A DNA stretch of 64,000 bases from Desulfobacterium sp. (GTDB lineage: Bacteria > Desulfobacterota > Desulfobacteria > Desulfobacterales > Desulfobacteraceae), in contig JAQYWC010000071.1 of NCBI GenBank assembly GCA_030145245.1, positions 94,026 through 158,025 on the forward strand, read 5' to 3'. The notes beneath the pieces were generated by a model that was not told where the DNA came from, searched no databases, and saw only the letters and a program-made list of their open reading frames with translations. The translations under genes and the position numbers were made by a program. Below, piece after piece: positions 55,598 through 64,000 of this stretch; positions within the stretch are counted from its first letter, which is position 1; every line of letters starts with the position of its first letter.

Positions 55598-55673
55598 TGG
55601 TGCCCAGGAACAGAATCGAACTGCTGACACGGGGATTTTCAGTCCCCTGCTCTACCGACTGAGCTACCTGGGC
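55598..55673 (-). tRNA. tRNA-Phe (GAA)
   Basis: 76 bases including encoded CCA. Acceptor GCCCAGG paired with CCTGGGC, D-arm AGCTCAGTCGGTAGAGCA, anticodon stem-loop GGGGA-CTGAAAA-TCCCC with anticodon GAA, and T-arm CAG-TTCGATT-CTG. First of two tRNA genes on the minus strand. Confidence 0.97.
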
Positions 55674-55783
55674 TCACAAAAACGAGGCCATATTTATTGG
55701 ATTTTTACATTCCTGTCAACACTTATTTTTAAAAAACGAAAATTTCAGGTTCCGTATGTTCCCGGGTTCCCTGAAAAAACGGA

Positions 55784-57430
55784 CTAACGTTTTCCATTGG
55801 AGCTCATCCCATGGCCCGTTTCAACCCGGTTCCGCCCTTTGGTTTCCCCCCGGTAAAGTGCGGCGTCGGCAGCTTTAAGGGTCTCTCCATGGGACCTGTG
55901 GTCGCAAAAATTGGCCACGCCAAAAGTCATGGTCACAAAGATCTCCTTTTCATCAAAGAGCATCACATGGTTTTCGACCAACTCCCGCAAACATTCCGCT
56001 TTTTGCACGGCGATGGGTGTATCAACAGACGAAAGAAGAATCAGGAACTCTTCTCCCCCCCAACGGGAAACCATGTCTTCGCCCCTCACATTGCCCTTGA
56101 GCAGGGTTGCAATGGACTGGAGCACAGCATCACCACCATTATGGCCAAAGATGTCGTTTACCTTTTTGAAATAATCGATGTCACAGATGATAAGACAAAA
56201 ACATTGATGCCGCCTCAAACTGCGAGACGTCTCTTCCGCCAATCGCTCCAGCATGGCCCGGCGGTTCCACAGCCCCGTGAGCGGATCTTTGAATGCAACG
56301 GCCTTTAGCAGGATCAGGGCATCTTCAAGGCGCTTTTTTTCATCGACAAGGGCCCGTTGCTGCCGGAGGATATCCGAATTATAGTTGCTGATCAGCCGAC
56401 TGATCAAACGCTCGAATATAACCATAATCCCAATCGACATCACAATCCCTGCCACAGCGGCTAAAGCGGCGTACAGGAGCTGAGACCTGTAACTGTCCTT
56501 CATCCGTTTCGATTCCCGGAATATGAGCTGCTCCACATCATCCAGGTGGACACCGGTGGCCAGGACCCAGTCAAATGGTTTGTAGAGCTTTGCAAAGGAC
56601 AGCTTGTGGGTGATAAGGTCCTGGTGCATTTTTTTAAAATAGTAGTCAAAGTAGATCTCGCCACCGGATTTCACGCCCTCCAGTTCTTCCTTGTAGGGCG
56701 CATTCCCCTTTATATCCTGCATATCAGTGGAAAGTGACATCCCTTCCGTATCGGGAAGATTGGGATGGATAAGCCGGATAGCGTAATTGTCTCCGCCGTC
56801 ATAATTAATGATCTGGTTGACCCAGATATATGAGCCATCCATCAGGCTGGTATTTCGGATCCTGTGGGCCATCCGTTCCCGGACAAGGGCACTTACCTTT
56901 GTTTGGGTCAGAAACGCCGCCACATGGATATCGCCATCTGACAGTTTTTCAATGGAACGAACCGGTTGTTTCAGAAGAATGTCGGTGATGGGACTGCCGG
57001 TTTCAAAGAGCAATGCCGTCCTGTCCGGGACCGAGGACCCAAGAACCGTGTTGGTGCTTTTCCGATACACAACCAGGTCCACAGGGGCCGGCAGCCCCAA
57101 AAAACCGGGGAACAATCCGGCCGTCTCCCCCAGCCGGTCCTCCAACGCTCTCTTCAGGATGTCGCACATTTTTTCCCCATGGCGGGTAAATTCGGCTTGA
57201 ACAATCGATTCCTCCGCCCCGATATCCCCAACGGTCCTGTAAATGACATCTTTGATATAACGTTTTTTCGCAGAGATGATGCTGTCGGAAAGCTGGGATA
57301 TCTTTAATTCATATTCAATGCGGAGATTTCTCATGAACAGCCCGCTCAGGCAAGCCGAAAGCATGATGATGATAATGACAGCACCCAGGTAGAAATATTG
57401 CCGGATTCGATTTTTCTCGATCTGGACCAT
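55784..57430 (-). CDS. Cache-domain diguanylate cyclase
   Basis: 548 residues. An N-terminal membrane segment (residues 12-32) and a second at about 312-335 enclose a periplasmic double-Cache-type sensor (LMDGSYIWVNQIINYDGGDNY, YFDYYFKKMHQDLITHKLSF, KPFDWVLATGVHLDDV). A short coiled coil leads to GGDEF (about 375-535): DPLTGLWNRRAMLERL, CDIDYFKKVNDIFGHNGGD, active site WGGEEF, inhibitory site RGED. The substrate-recognition Asn and Asp are canonical for c-di-GMP. Such Cache domains usually bind amino or carboxylic acids. Ribosome-binding site GGAG. No partner genes are adjacent. Confidence 0.93.
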   Translation of the reverse strand: MVQIEKNRIRQYFYLGAVIIIIMLSACLSGLFMRNLRIEYELKISQLSDSIISAKKRYIKDVIYRTVGDIGAEESIVQAEFTRHGEKMCDILKRALEDRLGETAGLFPGFLGLPAPVDLVVYRKSTNTVLGSSVPDRTALLFETGSPITDILLKQPVRSIEKLSDGDIHVAAFLTQTKVSALVRERMAHRIRNTSLMDGSYIWVNQIINYDGGDNYAIRLIHPNLPDTEGMSLSTDMQDIKGNAPYKEELEGVKSGGEIYFDYYFKKMHQDLITHKLSFAKLYKPFDWVLATGVHLDDVEQLIFRESKRMKDSYRSQLLYAALAAVAGIVMSIGIMVIFERLISRLISNYNSDILRQQRALVDEKKRLEDALILLKAVAFKDPLTGLWNRRAMLERLAEETSRSLRRHQCFCLIICDIDYFKKVNDIFGHNGGDAVLQSIATLLKGNVRGEDMVSRWGGEEFLILLSSVDTPIAVQKAECLRELVENHVMLFDEKEIFVTMTFGVANFCDHRSHGETLKAADAALYRGETKGRNRVETGHGMSSNGKR

Positions 57431-57517
57431 AAAAAAAACTCCGGATATCGTTAACTATCACAAGGCACCGGCCCGGTATTTCACACCATCCATTACATTG
57501 ACCCTATCACACACCTT

Positions 57518-58009
57518 CTATTTTACAAATTTAATCCCGCATTTTTTATCTCCATTTGCGATCGTACCGTTAAGCTCCAATTTTCCGCCAAAGCTTTCAG
57601 CGATCCCCCTGTCCCCTTCCATTGCGATATCGCAAAGCCTGCTTATCTCTTCATCCGTACAACCCAGCTTCTGCCAGGCAGCCACAAGTGGACAATACCC
57701 AAAATCGATTGACAGTTGAGTATCCGTTGACTCTAAGATCTTCATATCAAAAACCAGTTGTGCCGGCAGGGTAAACAGCTTCTGCTTTAATCCTTTCAAA
57801 CCAGTTGTACCACTCAGATCAATCAGTTCCGTACCATGTATGTTTCCACACGCTTTAATGGCAGGATACCCGATCTCCTCCCACGTGACACCCTTCTTTT
57901 CTGCTTCTTTCAACAACAAGTAGAGCCATGTCGCCCTGTGCTCCAATGTTCCTCTGACAGCTCTGAAAACGAAGTTATCCCTCTTAGGCACGTTTGCAAT
58001 TTTTGTCAT
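57518..58009 (-). CDS. L-2-amino-thiazoline-4-carboxylic acid hydrolase-like protein
   Basis: 163 residues behind AAGGAGA. The ATC-hydrolase-like family is recognisable from DFGYCPLVAAWQKLGCTDEE, the following ISRLCDIAMEGDRGIAESFG and the terminal ANGDKKCGIKFVK. The name derives from a Pseudomonas enzyme that converts the thiazoline to S-carbamoyl-cysteine, but most anaerobe members are uncharacterised. Three cysteines in the C-terminal half (FGYCP, KLGC, KKC) are conserved-looking. It is probably co-transcribed with a 43-codon ORF just upstream. Confidence 0.82.
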   Translation of the reverse strand: MTKIANVPKRDNFVFRAVRGTLEHRATWLYLLLKEAEKKGVTWEEIGYPAIKACGNIHGTELIDLSGTTGLKGLKQKLFTLPAQLVFDMKILESTDTQLSIDFGYCPLVAAWQKLGCTDEEISRLCDIAMEGDRGIAESFGGKLELNGTIANGDKKCGIKFVK

Positions 58010-58042
58010 TTACGTCTCCTTAGTTTTAAGATTCAGTATCGT

Positions 58043-58174
58043 TTATTTTTCCTCGGCATGCATTTGAAATCCATCATTGGGACAGGAGTGATCCGTGGGC
58101 CTGTATTCCTCACAATATCGCCACCCATTTGGCAGTAACACAGGGTGCTTAAATTTGCAAACCCAATGTCCCAT
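58043..58174 (-). CDS. 43-residue cysteine/histidine-rich ORF
   Basis: Begins MGHWVCKFKHPVLLPNGWRY and continues CEEYRPTDHSCPNDGFQMHA before a stop. Cys6, Cys21 and Cys31 with His3, His10 and His29 could bind a metal. A promoter with perfect TATAAT lies about 35 bases upstream of the ATG. It ends 33 bases before the ATC-hydrolase-like gene on the same strand. The ribosome-binding site is weak. It is not a family I recognise, but the composition looks like a real protein rather than random sequence. Confidence 0.5.
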   Translation of the reverse strand: MGHWVCKFKHPVLLPNGWRYCEEYRPTDHSCPNDGFQMHAEEK

Positions 58175-58207
58175 GGAACCATGGACCACTTTAGCCGTTG
58201 CATTTTT

Positions 58208-58237
58208 ATTATACCGGCCTTACAAAAAGAACCTGAA
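58208..58237 (-). promoter_or_regulatory. candidate sigma-70 promoter
   Basis: On the minus strand TTCAGG (58237-58232), 18-base spacer, then TATAAT (58213-58208). The -10 is perfect and the -35 weak. It would serve the 43-codon ORF and the ATC-hydrolase-like gene. Confidence 0.5.
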
Positions 58238-58323
58238 GCATATCCACCGGTTTTAGTTGTCAGGCTTTAGGGCATGGAGACCAGAGTTATAATAATGAAC
58301 ACACCAGAAAAGGAAACAGTGCC

Positions 58324-59409
58324 GTGATATGGAACGACGAAATACTGGCTGAAATGCGGGCCGCGCTTCTAAAATGGTACGAACAGCACCATCGCAGGCT
58401 TCCCTGGCGGGAAACGTCAGATGCATACGGCATCTGGATATCCGAGGTGATGCTCCAGCAGACCCAGGTGGCCACGGTTATCCCCTATTACAAAAGATTC
58501 ATGGACGCGTTTCCCACGGTGGCGACCCTGGCAGGTGCCGCCCCGGACGCAATACTGAAATTGTGGGAGGGATTGGGCTATTATGCCAGGGCCCGGAATC
58601 TCCACAAGGCAGCCGGGCAGGTGGTGGATCGCTTTGATGGTGTCGTCCCCGGTGAAAAAGAGGCGTTCAAGTCCCTGCCCGGGGTGGGCGACTATATTGC
58701 GGCGGCAGTGCTGAGCATTGCCTTTGATCTTCCCCTGGCCGTTGTGGACGGCAATGTCAAGCGGGTGCTGGCCCGCGTGTGCGCCATGGACGCTCCGGTG
58801 AACCACTCCTCCTCCCATAAGAAATTCCAGGCAAAGGCAGACCGTTTACTGGATTGTTCCGCTCCGGCCCTGTTCAACCAGGCCATGATGGAACTAGGAG
58901 CCCTGGTGTGCACCCCCAAAAACCCCGGTTGCGACACCTGCCCCTTGCGGAAACAGTGCCGGGCAGTTCAAACCGCCACCGTCTCCGCCTATCCCCGGAG
59001 AAACAAGACAAAACCCGTCCCCACCCACCACATTGCCGTGGGAGTGGTGAAAAAAGGGGACAAGCTGCTGATCACCCAAAGAAAACCGGAAGGACTGCTG
59101 GGGGGATTGTGGGAGTTCCCGGGCGGAAAAGTAAAGACCAGGGAAGATGCGCCATCGGCCTGTGTCCGGGAAATTGCCGAAGAGACGGGCCTTGAAGTAA
59201 GGGTCCTCTCCCACCTCACCCGGGTGAAGCATGCCTATACCCACTTTAAGATTGAGATGGACGTTTATTTGTGCCGGTATGTTTCAGGCCGGGTGCAACT
59301 CAATGGACCGGTGGACCATCGCTGGATCAGGCTGGCTGAGATTCAGGCGTATCCCTTTCCCAAGGCCAATCTTAAATTCATTCCCCTGCTTGGGACGCCG
59401 GAACAATAA
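58324..59409 (+). CDS. mutY: A/G-specific adenine DNA glycosylase
   Basis: 361 residues, GTG start. Removes adenine mispaired with 8-oxoguanine. The helix-hairpin-helix glycosylase domain has the catalytic Glu in WISEVMLQQTQVATVIPYY and the Asp in SIAFDLPLAVVDGNVKR; the hairpin is LPGVGDYIAAAVL. The four-cysteine 4Fe-4S loop is complete: CTPKNPGCDTCPLRKQC. The C-terminal domain (about 235-361) is a Nudix domain with a full Nudix box (GGKVKTREDAPSACVREI, then AEETGL), whereas many MutY proteins keep only the fold. It might therefore have retained hydrolase activity. Divergent from the ATC-hydrolase unit. Confidence 0.95.
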   Translation: MIWNDEILAEMRAALLKWYEQHHRRLPWRETSDAYGIWISEVMLQQTQVATVIPYYKRFMDAFPTVATLAGAAPDAILKLWEGLGYYARARNLHKAAGQVVDRFDGVVPGEKEAFKSLPGVGDYIAAAVLSIAFDLPLAVVDGNVKRVLARVCAMDAPVNHSSSHKKFQAKADRLLDCSAPALFNQAMMELGALVCTPKNPGCDTCPLRKQCRAVQTATVSAYPRRNKTKPVPTHHIAVGVVKKGDKLLITQRKPEGLLGGLWEFPGGKVKTREDAPSACVREIAEETGLEVRVLSHLTRVKHAYTHFKIEMDVYLCRYVSGRVQLNGPVDHRWIRLAEIQAYPFPKANLKFIPLLGTPEQ

Positions 59410-59490
59410 CCTGATTCATCCGGCATGGCCATCTGTTAAGGATTTAAAGAGGGGCAACCGGAACCGAACACAAAAGACCCCAAAAAAACA

Positions 59491-59526
59491 CAAAAACACT
59501 TTTTAGGTTGACATGGGGTGTTTTTG
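59491..59526 (+). terminator. possible terminator after mutY
   Basis: CAAAAACAC / GTGTTTTTG, nine pairs with an 18-base loop, AT-rich. It is weak as a terminator and overlaps a TTGACA (59508-59513) that could be part of the iadA promoter. Confidence 0.3.
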
Positions 59527-59615
59527 CGTGCATTAGTCTAAATCTGCAATAATGAAACGTTGATAAAACGACTGGCCGATCAGTTTGCCGGTTTGAGGAG
59601 GATGGAAAGGGTTTG

Positions 59616-60788
59616 ATGATATTAATCTGTAACGGAAATGTATATGGGCCAAATGCCCTGGGGAAATGTGACGTACTTGTCGGGGGCAATGGGATCCTGG
59701 CCATTGAGAAAACCATTGATCCCAAGAGGCTGCCCGGGGATGTGAGGGTAATTGACGCAACAGGCAAGTGTGTGGTTCCCGGCTTTATTGACGGGCATCA
59801 GCATTTTACCGGGGGCGGTGGCGAAGGCGGATTCCAGTCCAGGACGCCTGAGATGCAGCTCTCCATGAACATTGCCAACGGCGTGACCACGGCTGTGGGG
59901 CTTTTGGGAACGGATTCACTGACCCGGTCCGTGGAAGCACTGTATGCCAAGACCCAGGCCTTTAACGCCGAAGGCATGACCGCGTTCATGCTCACAGGCT
60001 CCTATTGGCTGCCCTCCCCCACCATCTGCGGTTCCGTGGGCAGGGATATGGTTTACATTGATCCTGTCATCGGGGTAAAGCTTGCCATGGCCGACCAGCG
60101 GGGACCCCATTTTGATGCAAAGGGCCTGGCAGCCCTGGCCTCTGATGTACGGGTGGCTGCCCTGGTGGCGGACAAACCCGGATTCATCACGGTGCATACC
60201 GGCATCAATCCCGACGGCCTTGACCTGGTGTTTGAGGCGGTTGAAAAATATGCCATTCGCCCTGACATCTTCATCCCCACCCATATCAACCGGAAAAAAT
60301 GCAAGGTCCGGGACCAGGCCCTGGCCCTTGCGGAAAAAGGGGCGGTCATCGATGCCACCTGCGTGACCTCGTTGCCCAAAGAGACAGACAAGAACGTTTC
60401 AGCCGCCGAATTTGCCTGCCTGGCCCATGACAATGGGTTATTTGACCGGATCAGTTTCAGCTCGGATGCAGGCGGATCGCTTCCCAAATGGAATGAAGAC
60501 AAAAGCCGGATCCTGGGCATGGGCGTGGGAACCCCCGAGTCCCTGCTCTTTGAGCTAAAACAGCTTGTCATTGGGCACGGAATGGAACTTGGCCAAGCAT
60601 TGCAGCCCCTGACCACCACCCCGGCAAGAAGCTACGGCCTGACCGGTCAAAAAGGGGAAATATCAATTGGCGCCCATGCCGACATCCTGGTGCTGGAGGA
60701 AGACACCCTGGAGATCAGGGATGTCCTGGCAAAGGGGCAGATCATGATGGAAAACAAAATCATAAAGAAAAAAGGGTATTTTGAATAA
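59616..60788 (+). CDS. iadA: beta-aspartyl (isoaspartyl) dipeptidase
   Basis: 390 residues from the ATG at 59616 (a TTG lies one codon earlier). Amidohydrolase fold that cleaves isoaspartyl dipeptides formed by protein damage. Binuclear metal ligands are in place: GFIDGHQHFTGGGGEGG (two His and the substrate-contacting Glu), the bridging Lys in IGVKLAMAD, His in FITVHTG, His in IPTHINR and Asp in SSDAGGS. The stop overlaps the TTG start of the peptide-transporter ATPase, linking dipeptide hydrolysis with peptide uptake. Confidence 0.93.
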   Translation: MILICNGNVYGPNALGKCDVLVGGNGILAIEKTIDPKRLPGDVRVIDATGKCVVPGFIDGHQHFTGGGGEGGFQSRTPEMQLSMNIANGVTTAVGLLGTDSLTRSVEALYAKTQAFNAEGMTAFMLTGSYWLPSPTICGSVGRDMVYIDPVIGVKLAMADQRGPHFDAKGLAALASDVRVAALVADKPGFITVHTGINPDGLDLVFEAVEKYAIRPDIFIPTHINRKKCKVRDQALALAEKGAVIDATCVTSLPKETDKNVSAAEFACLAHDNGLFDRISFSSDAGGSLPKWNEDKSRILGMGVGTPESLLFELKQLVIGHGMELGQALQPLTTTPARSYGLTGQKGEISIGAHADILVLEEDTLEIRDVLAKGQIMMENKIIKKKGYFE

Positions 60789-62703
60789 TTCTACCATGCC
60801 ACTGGATTGCAAGCAGTCAGAGACCACCGGGCCGATGATGGCGGAAGACAAGATCCTGTCCATTGATAAGCTGAACTTAAGTTTTCCCACCTATGACGGG
60901 TTTACAAAGGTACTCCATGATGTCTCCTTTTCCGTCAAAAAGGGGGAGACCCTGGCCATTGTAGGAGAATCCGGGTCCGGCAAGACCGTAACCATGCGGC
61001 GGGTCATGCACCTTCTGGCCAGGGTGAACACCGATTCCGGTAACATCCTGTTACGAAAAAGGGACGGGAAGGTCCAGGATATTACAAACCTGACCACGGC
61101 CCAGGCCCGGAAGATCAGGGGCTTTGACATGTCCATGATCTTCCAGGAGCCCATGACCTCCCTGAACCCCTTGTTCACCATCGGCAACCAGCTCACCGAA
61201 GCCATCCTCACCCACCAGAACATTCCCAAGGGCCAGGTGGAGCAGAAGGCCATTGATCTTCTGGAGCTGGTGCGGATACCGGATTCAAAGAACCGGTTCA
61301 AGGAATATCCCCACCAGATGTCCGGGGGCATGCGCCAGCGGGTGATGACGGCCATGGCCCTTGCCTGCAACCCCCAGCTGCTCATTGCCGACGAGCCCAC
61401 CACGGCCCTGGATGTGACCATACAGGCTCAGATCCTGGCCCTGATCCGCTCCCTTCAAAAGGAGTTTAACATGGCCGTGATCTTCATCACCCATGACATG
61501 GGAGTGGTGGCGGAACTGGCCGACCGGGTGGTTGTCATGTACAAGGGCCGGGTGGTGGAAGAGAACGATGTGCACTCCATTTTCGCCCATCCCGCCCATC
61601 CCTACACAAAAGCGCTGCTCAAGGCGGTTCCCTCCCTGGGCTGCATGACCGGCCGGAAGAACCCCGCCACCCTGCCCGTGCTGGAGATGGAGAAAGAGCT
61701 GAACCAGAAAGAAGGACAGGCACCGCCCAGGGAAGAGGAGATCGATACGGCCGACTATCAGGCCCGGCCCCTCCTTGAGGTGAACAACCTGACCACCCAT
61801 TTTATCTCAAGGAAGAACTTCTTCGGCAAACCCACCCACCGGGTCCATGCCGTGGAAGATGTGAGTTTCAAGCTTTATCCCGGAGAAACCTTAGGGATTG
61901 TGGGGGAATCGGGCTGCGGCAAGTCCACCACCGGATATTCCGTGCTCAACCTGGTTCCGGCCACCGGGGAAGTGCTGTTCCAGGGCAAGAACGTCATGGA
62001 GGTTTCAGATACGGATATGCAGGCCCTGCGCCAGGATATCCAGTTTATCTTCCAGGATCCCTTTGCCTCGCTTAATCCCAGGCGCACCATCGGCACCTCC
62101 ATTGCCGAGCCCATGGTGATCCACGGCATCGGGGACAAGGCGTCCCGGGAGAAACGGGTGCAGGAACTGCTGAAACGGGTCGGCATTCCCGGGGACCATG
62201 CCAGCCATTACCCCCACGAATTCTCCGGGGGCCAGCGCCAGCGCATTGCCATTGCAAGGGCCCTTGCCACAAGCCCCAAGGTGATCATCGCCGACGAGGC
62301 CGTGTCCGCACTGGATGTCTCCATCCAGGCAACCGTCTTGAACCTCATGCTGGAGCTGCAAAAAGAGCTGCACCTGTCCTATATGTTCATCTCCCATGAC
62401 ATGGCGGTCATCGAGCGGGTGAGCCATAGGGTAGCGGTGATGTACCTGGGCCAGATTGTGGAGATGGGCACCCGCCAGGATATCTTTGAGAACCCGGGCC
62501 ATCCCTATACCCGGAAGCTCCTGTCCGCCATCCCCATAGCCGATCCGGCCAGAAGGACCAATTTTGATATGCTCACGGGCGAGATCCCAAGTCCGGTGCG
62601 CCGGATGGATGATCCCCCGGAGAAACTGGTTTTAGAGGAAGTAACCCCAGGCCATTTTGTCGCCATTGAGCCTGAAGGAAGCCAATTCAGCCAGGACAGT
62701 TGA
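60781..62703 (+). CDS. fused double ATP-binding protein of a peptide-type ABC importer
   Basis: 640 residues, TTG start overlapping iadA (ATGs at 60796 and 60838 are alternatives). It joins a DppD-like and a DppF-like ATPase in one chain, as in GsiA. The first ATPase has GESGSGKTVTMRRV, the signature MSGGMRQRV, Walker B LLIADEPTTALDV and the H-loop THDMG. The second, from about residue 330, has GESGCGKSTTG, FSGGQRQRI, VIIADEAVSALDV and SHDMA; its Walker B reads DEAVS instead of DEPVS. Drives import of di-/oligopeptides or glutathione through the inner membrane with the binding protein encoded next. Permease genes must lie beyond the window. Confidence 0.92.
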   Translation: MNNSTMPLDCKQSETTGPMMAEDKILSIDKLNLSFPTYDGFTKVLHDVSFSVKKGETLAIVGESGSGKTVTMRRVMHLLARVNTDSGNILLRKRDGKVQDITNLTTAQARKIRGFDMSMIFQEPMTSLNPLFTIGNQLTEAILTHQNIPKGQVEQKAIDLLELVRIPDSKNRFKEYPHQMSGGMRQRVMTAMALACNPQLLIADEPTTALDVTIQAQILALIRSLQKEFNMAVIFITHDMGVVAELADRVVVMYKGRVVEENDVHSIFAHPAHPYTKALLKAVPSLGCMTGRKNPATLPVLEMEKELNQKEGQAPPREEEIDTADYQARPLLEVNNLTTHFISRKNFFGKPTHRVHAVEDVSFKLYPGETLGIVGESGCGKSTTGYSVLNLVPATGEVLFQGKNVMEVSDTDMQALRQDIQFIFQDPFASLNPRRTIGTSIAEPMVIHGIGDKASREKRVQELLKRVGIPGDHASHYPHEFSGGQRQRIAIARALATSPKVIIADEAVSALDVSIQATVLNLMLELQKELHLSYMFISHDMAVIERVSHRVAVMYLGQIVEMGTRQDIFENPGHPYTRKLLSAIPIADPARRTNFDMLTGEIPSPVRRMDDPPEKLVLEEVTPGHFVAIEPEGSQFSQDS

Positions 62704-62743
62704 TCCGGCTGAAATAACAACCGAATTTAAAGGAGTACGCAAA

Positions 62744-63910
62744 ATGAAAAGAATGGTACTGACCCTGCTGGCACTGCTGTTGCTGGCAGCTCCAAGTTAT
62801 GCGGGCCCAAAGGACATTATCTATGCCTCCGAGTCCACGGCCAAATCCCTTGATCCCCATGACACATCCGACACCTATTCCGGCTCCATTGAGCGGGCCA
62901 TCATGCAGGGCCTCATGGGCTTTGACAAAGACCTGCACATCGTCCCCCTGCTCGCTGAAAGCTATACCTTCAACCCGGAAGCCACCCAGTTTACATTCAA
63001 GCTGAGACAGGGCATCAGGTTCCATGACGGCACCCCCTTTAATGCCGAGGCGGTCAGGATTAACATTGAACGTATGATGACCGGCAAATACAAACGCTCC
63101 AGCCTCATGAAACCGGTCAAAGAACTGGTTGTGCTGGACGAGTATACCGTACAGTTCAACCTGAAAGAACCCTTTGGCGCCTTTGTCAATGCCATCGCCC
63201 ATCCGGGTTCCCTGATCCTGAGCCCCAAAGCCATTGAGACATACGGAGACGAAGTGAGCAAGCATCCCGTTGGCACCGGCCCCTTTATCTTTGATGAATG
63301 GGTATCCGGCAGCCACGTAAGGATCAAGAAAAACCCCGACTACTGGAGGGGTGAGGTAAAGGTGGATTCCATCACCTTCCGGCCCATTCCCGAGTCAGGC
63401 TCCCGGCTTGCCATGCTCCGGGCCGGCCAGGCCCAGTATATCTATCCCATGCCTGCGGAACTGCTCAGGATTGCAGAGCGGGATAAAAAGATCGACATCA
63501 TCAAACAGCCTTCCATCATTGCCAGGTACCTGGTCCTGAACAACCAGTTCAAGCCCCTTTCCGATGTAAAGGTCCGCCAGGCCATCAACTATGCCCTGGA
63601 CAAACAGGCCATCATGAAGATTGCCTGGGGCGGCGCTGCCACCCAGTTGGACTCCATTATCCCCCCCAACCTCCAGTTCTACAAGAAACAGACAGCCTGG
63701 CCCTATGACCTTGCCAAGGCCAAGGCCCTCATGAAAGAGGCGGGATATGAAAAAGGCTTTGAGGTGGTATTTTTAACCCCCAACGCATCCAACCGCCTGC
63801 GCGCCACTGAAATGGCCCAGCAGCAGCTGAAAAAGATCGGCATCACCGGCAAGATCCAGTCCATGGACATTGCAAGTTTCTACAACAAGCTTGAAGGCCA
63901 CAAGGTGGAT
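62744..63910 (+). CDS. peptide-type ABC transporter substrate-binding protein, 3' end not available
   Basis: AAAGGAG precedes the ATG. Signal peptide MKRMVLTLLALLLLAAPSYA, then an SBP_bac_5 domain: DIIYASESTAKSLDPHDTSD, QGLMGFDKDLHIVPLLAESY, GIRFHDGTPFNAEAVRINIE, HPVGTGPFIFDEWVSGSHVR and VKVRQAINYALDKQAIM. This is the DppA/GsiB family, which delivers peptides (or glutathione-like compounds) to the transporter. 389 codons are visible before the sequence turns into poly-G at 63911; about 110-120 residues are missing. It is the third gene of the iadA-ATPase-binding protein operon. Confidence 0.92.

Positions 63911-64000
<90 letters not shown>

Overview
The window looks like the chromosome of a strictly anaerobic, Gram-negative Desulfobacterota (Desulfobacterales-like) bacterium. 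This is an inference from gene content: 4Fe-4S and corrinoid-protein-type iron-sulfur domains, two DUF3786 proteins, ferredoxin-nitroreductase and EFR1-type flavodoxin-ferredoxin proteins, an ATC-hydrolase-like protein, VPLPA-CTERM surface proteins, sigma-54 control and many cyclic-dinucleotide proteins. Housekeeping genes are fairly GC-rich; several accessory blocks (about 8.4-11.8, 30.5-36 and 51.4-55 kb) are visibly more AT-rich.

Layout. 1-8.4 kb: a compact plus-strand run of holB (partial), yaaT, metG, a transpeptidase-type penicillin-binding protein and a 1239-residue GlmS-like protein. 8.4-16.7 kb: a chemoreceptor, a decayed fragment of the GlmS-like gene, an orphan glycine-betaine-type binding protein, a diguanylate cyclase with three periplasmic binding modules and a cation-efflux protein, punctuated by three copies of a palindromic REP-like repeat. 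16.7-21.1 kb: minus-strand trmO, eno, a LolA-like gene and pyrG. 21.3-25.8 kb: a U32-like protein, galE, a HEAT-repeat/receiver protein and an ATP-grasp protein. 27-30 kb: the birA-bioY-bioM-bioN biotin operon behind a perfect BirA-type operator. 30-36 kb: an accessory zone with an EFR1-type gene broken by an IS3 remnant, a protein with two nearly identical PAS units, a PAS-HD-GYP protein and a tandemly duplicated cysteine-rich protein. 36-43 kb: lipoproteins and small enzymes, including a minus-strand GNAT / Rieske-like / rhomboid / DUF169-GNAT operon. 43-46.4 kb: pstSCAB. 46.5-49.7 kb: an iron-sulfur LuxR-type regulator, a structured intergenic segment, a sigma-54 promoter driving a diguanylate cyclase, and a DUF3786 protein with the same iron-sulfur module as the regulator. 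49.9-55.3 kb: cyclophilin, ferredoxin-nitroreductase, a frameshifted VPLPA-CTERM gene, a VPLPA-CTERM GDSL esterase under a GEMM-I cyclic-dinucleotide riboswitch, a soluble LTA-synthase-like protein and an alkyltransferase-like protein. 55.4-59.4 kb: tRNA-Glu and tRNA-Phe, a Cache-GGDEF protein, an ATC-hydrolase-like protein, a 43-residue cysteine-rich ORF and mutY. 59.6 kb to the end: iadA and a peptide ABC transporter (fused double ATPase and binding protein). The last 90 bases are pure G and look artefactual.

A recurring theme is cyclic-dinucleotide signalling: three GGDEF enzymes (all with intact GGEEF and RxxD motifs), one HD-GYP phosphodiesterase-type protein, and a GEMM-I riboswitch on a surface-protein gene. 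The most interesting points are that riboswitch, the iron-sulfur LuxR / sigma-54 GGDEF / iron-sulfur DUF3786 neighbourhood with its unexplained structured element, and the oversized GlmS-like protein with a fossil copy close by.
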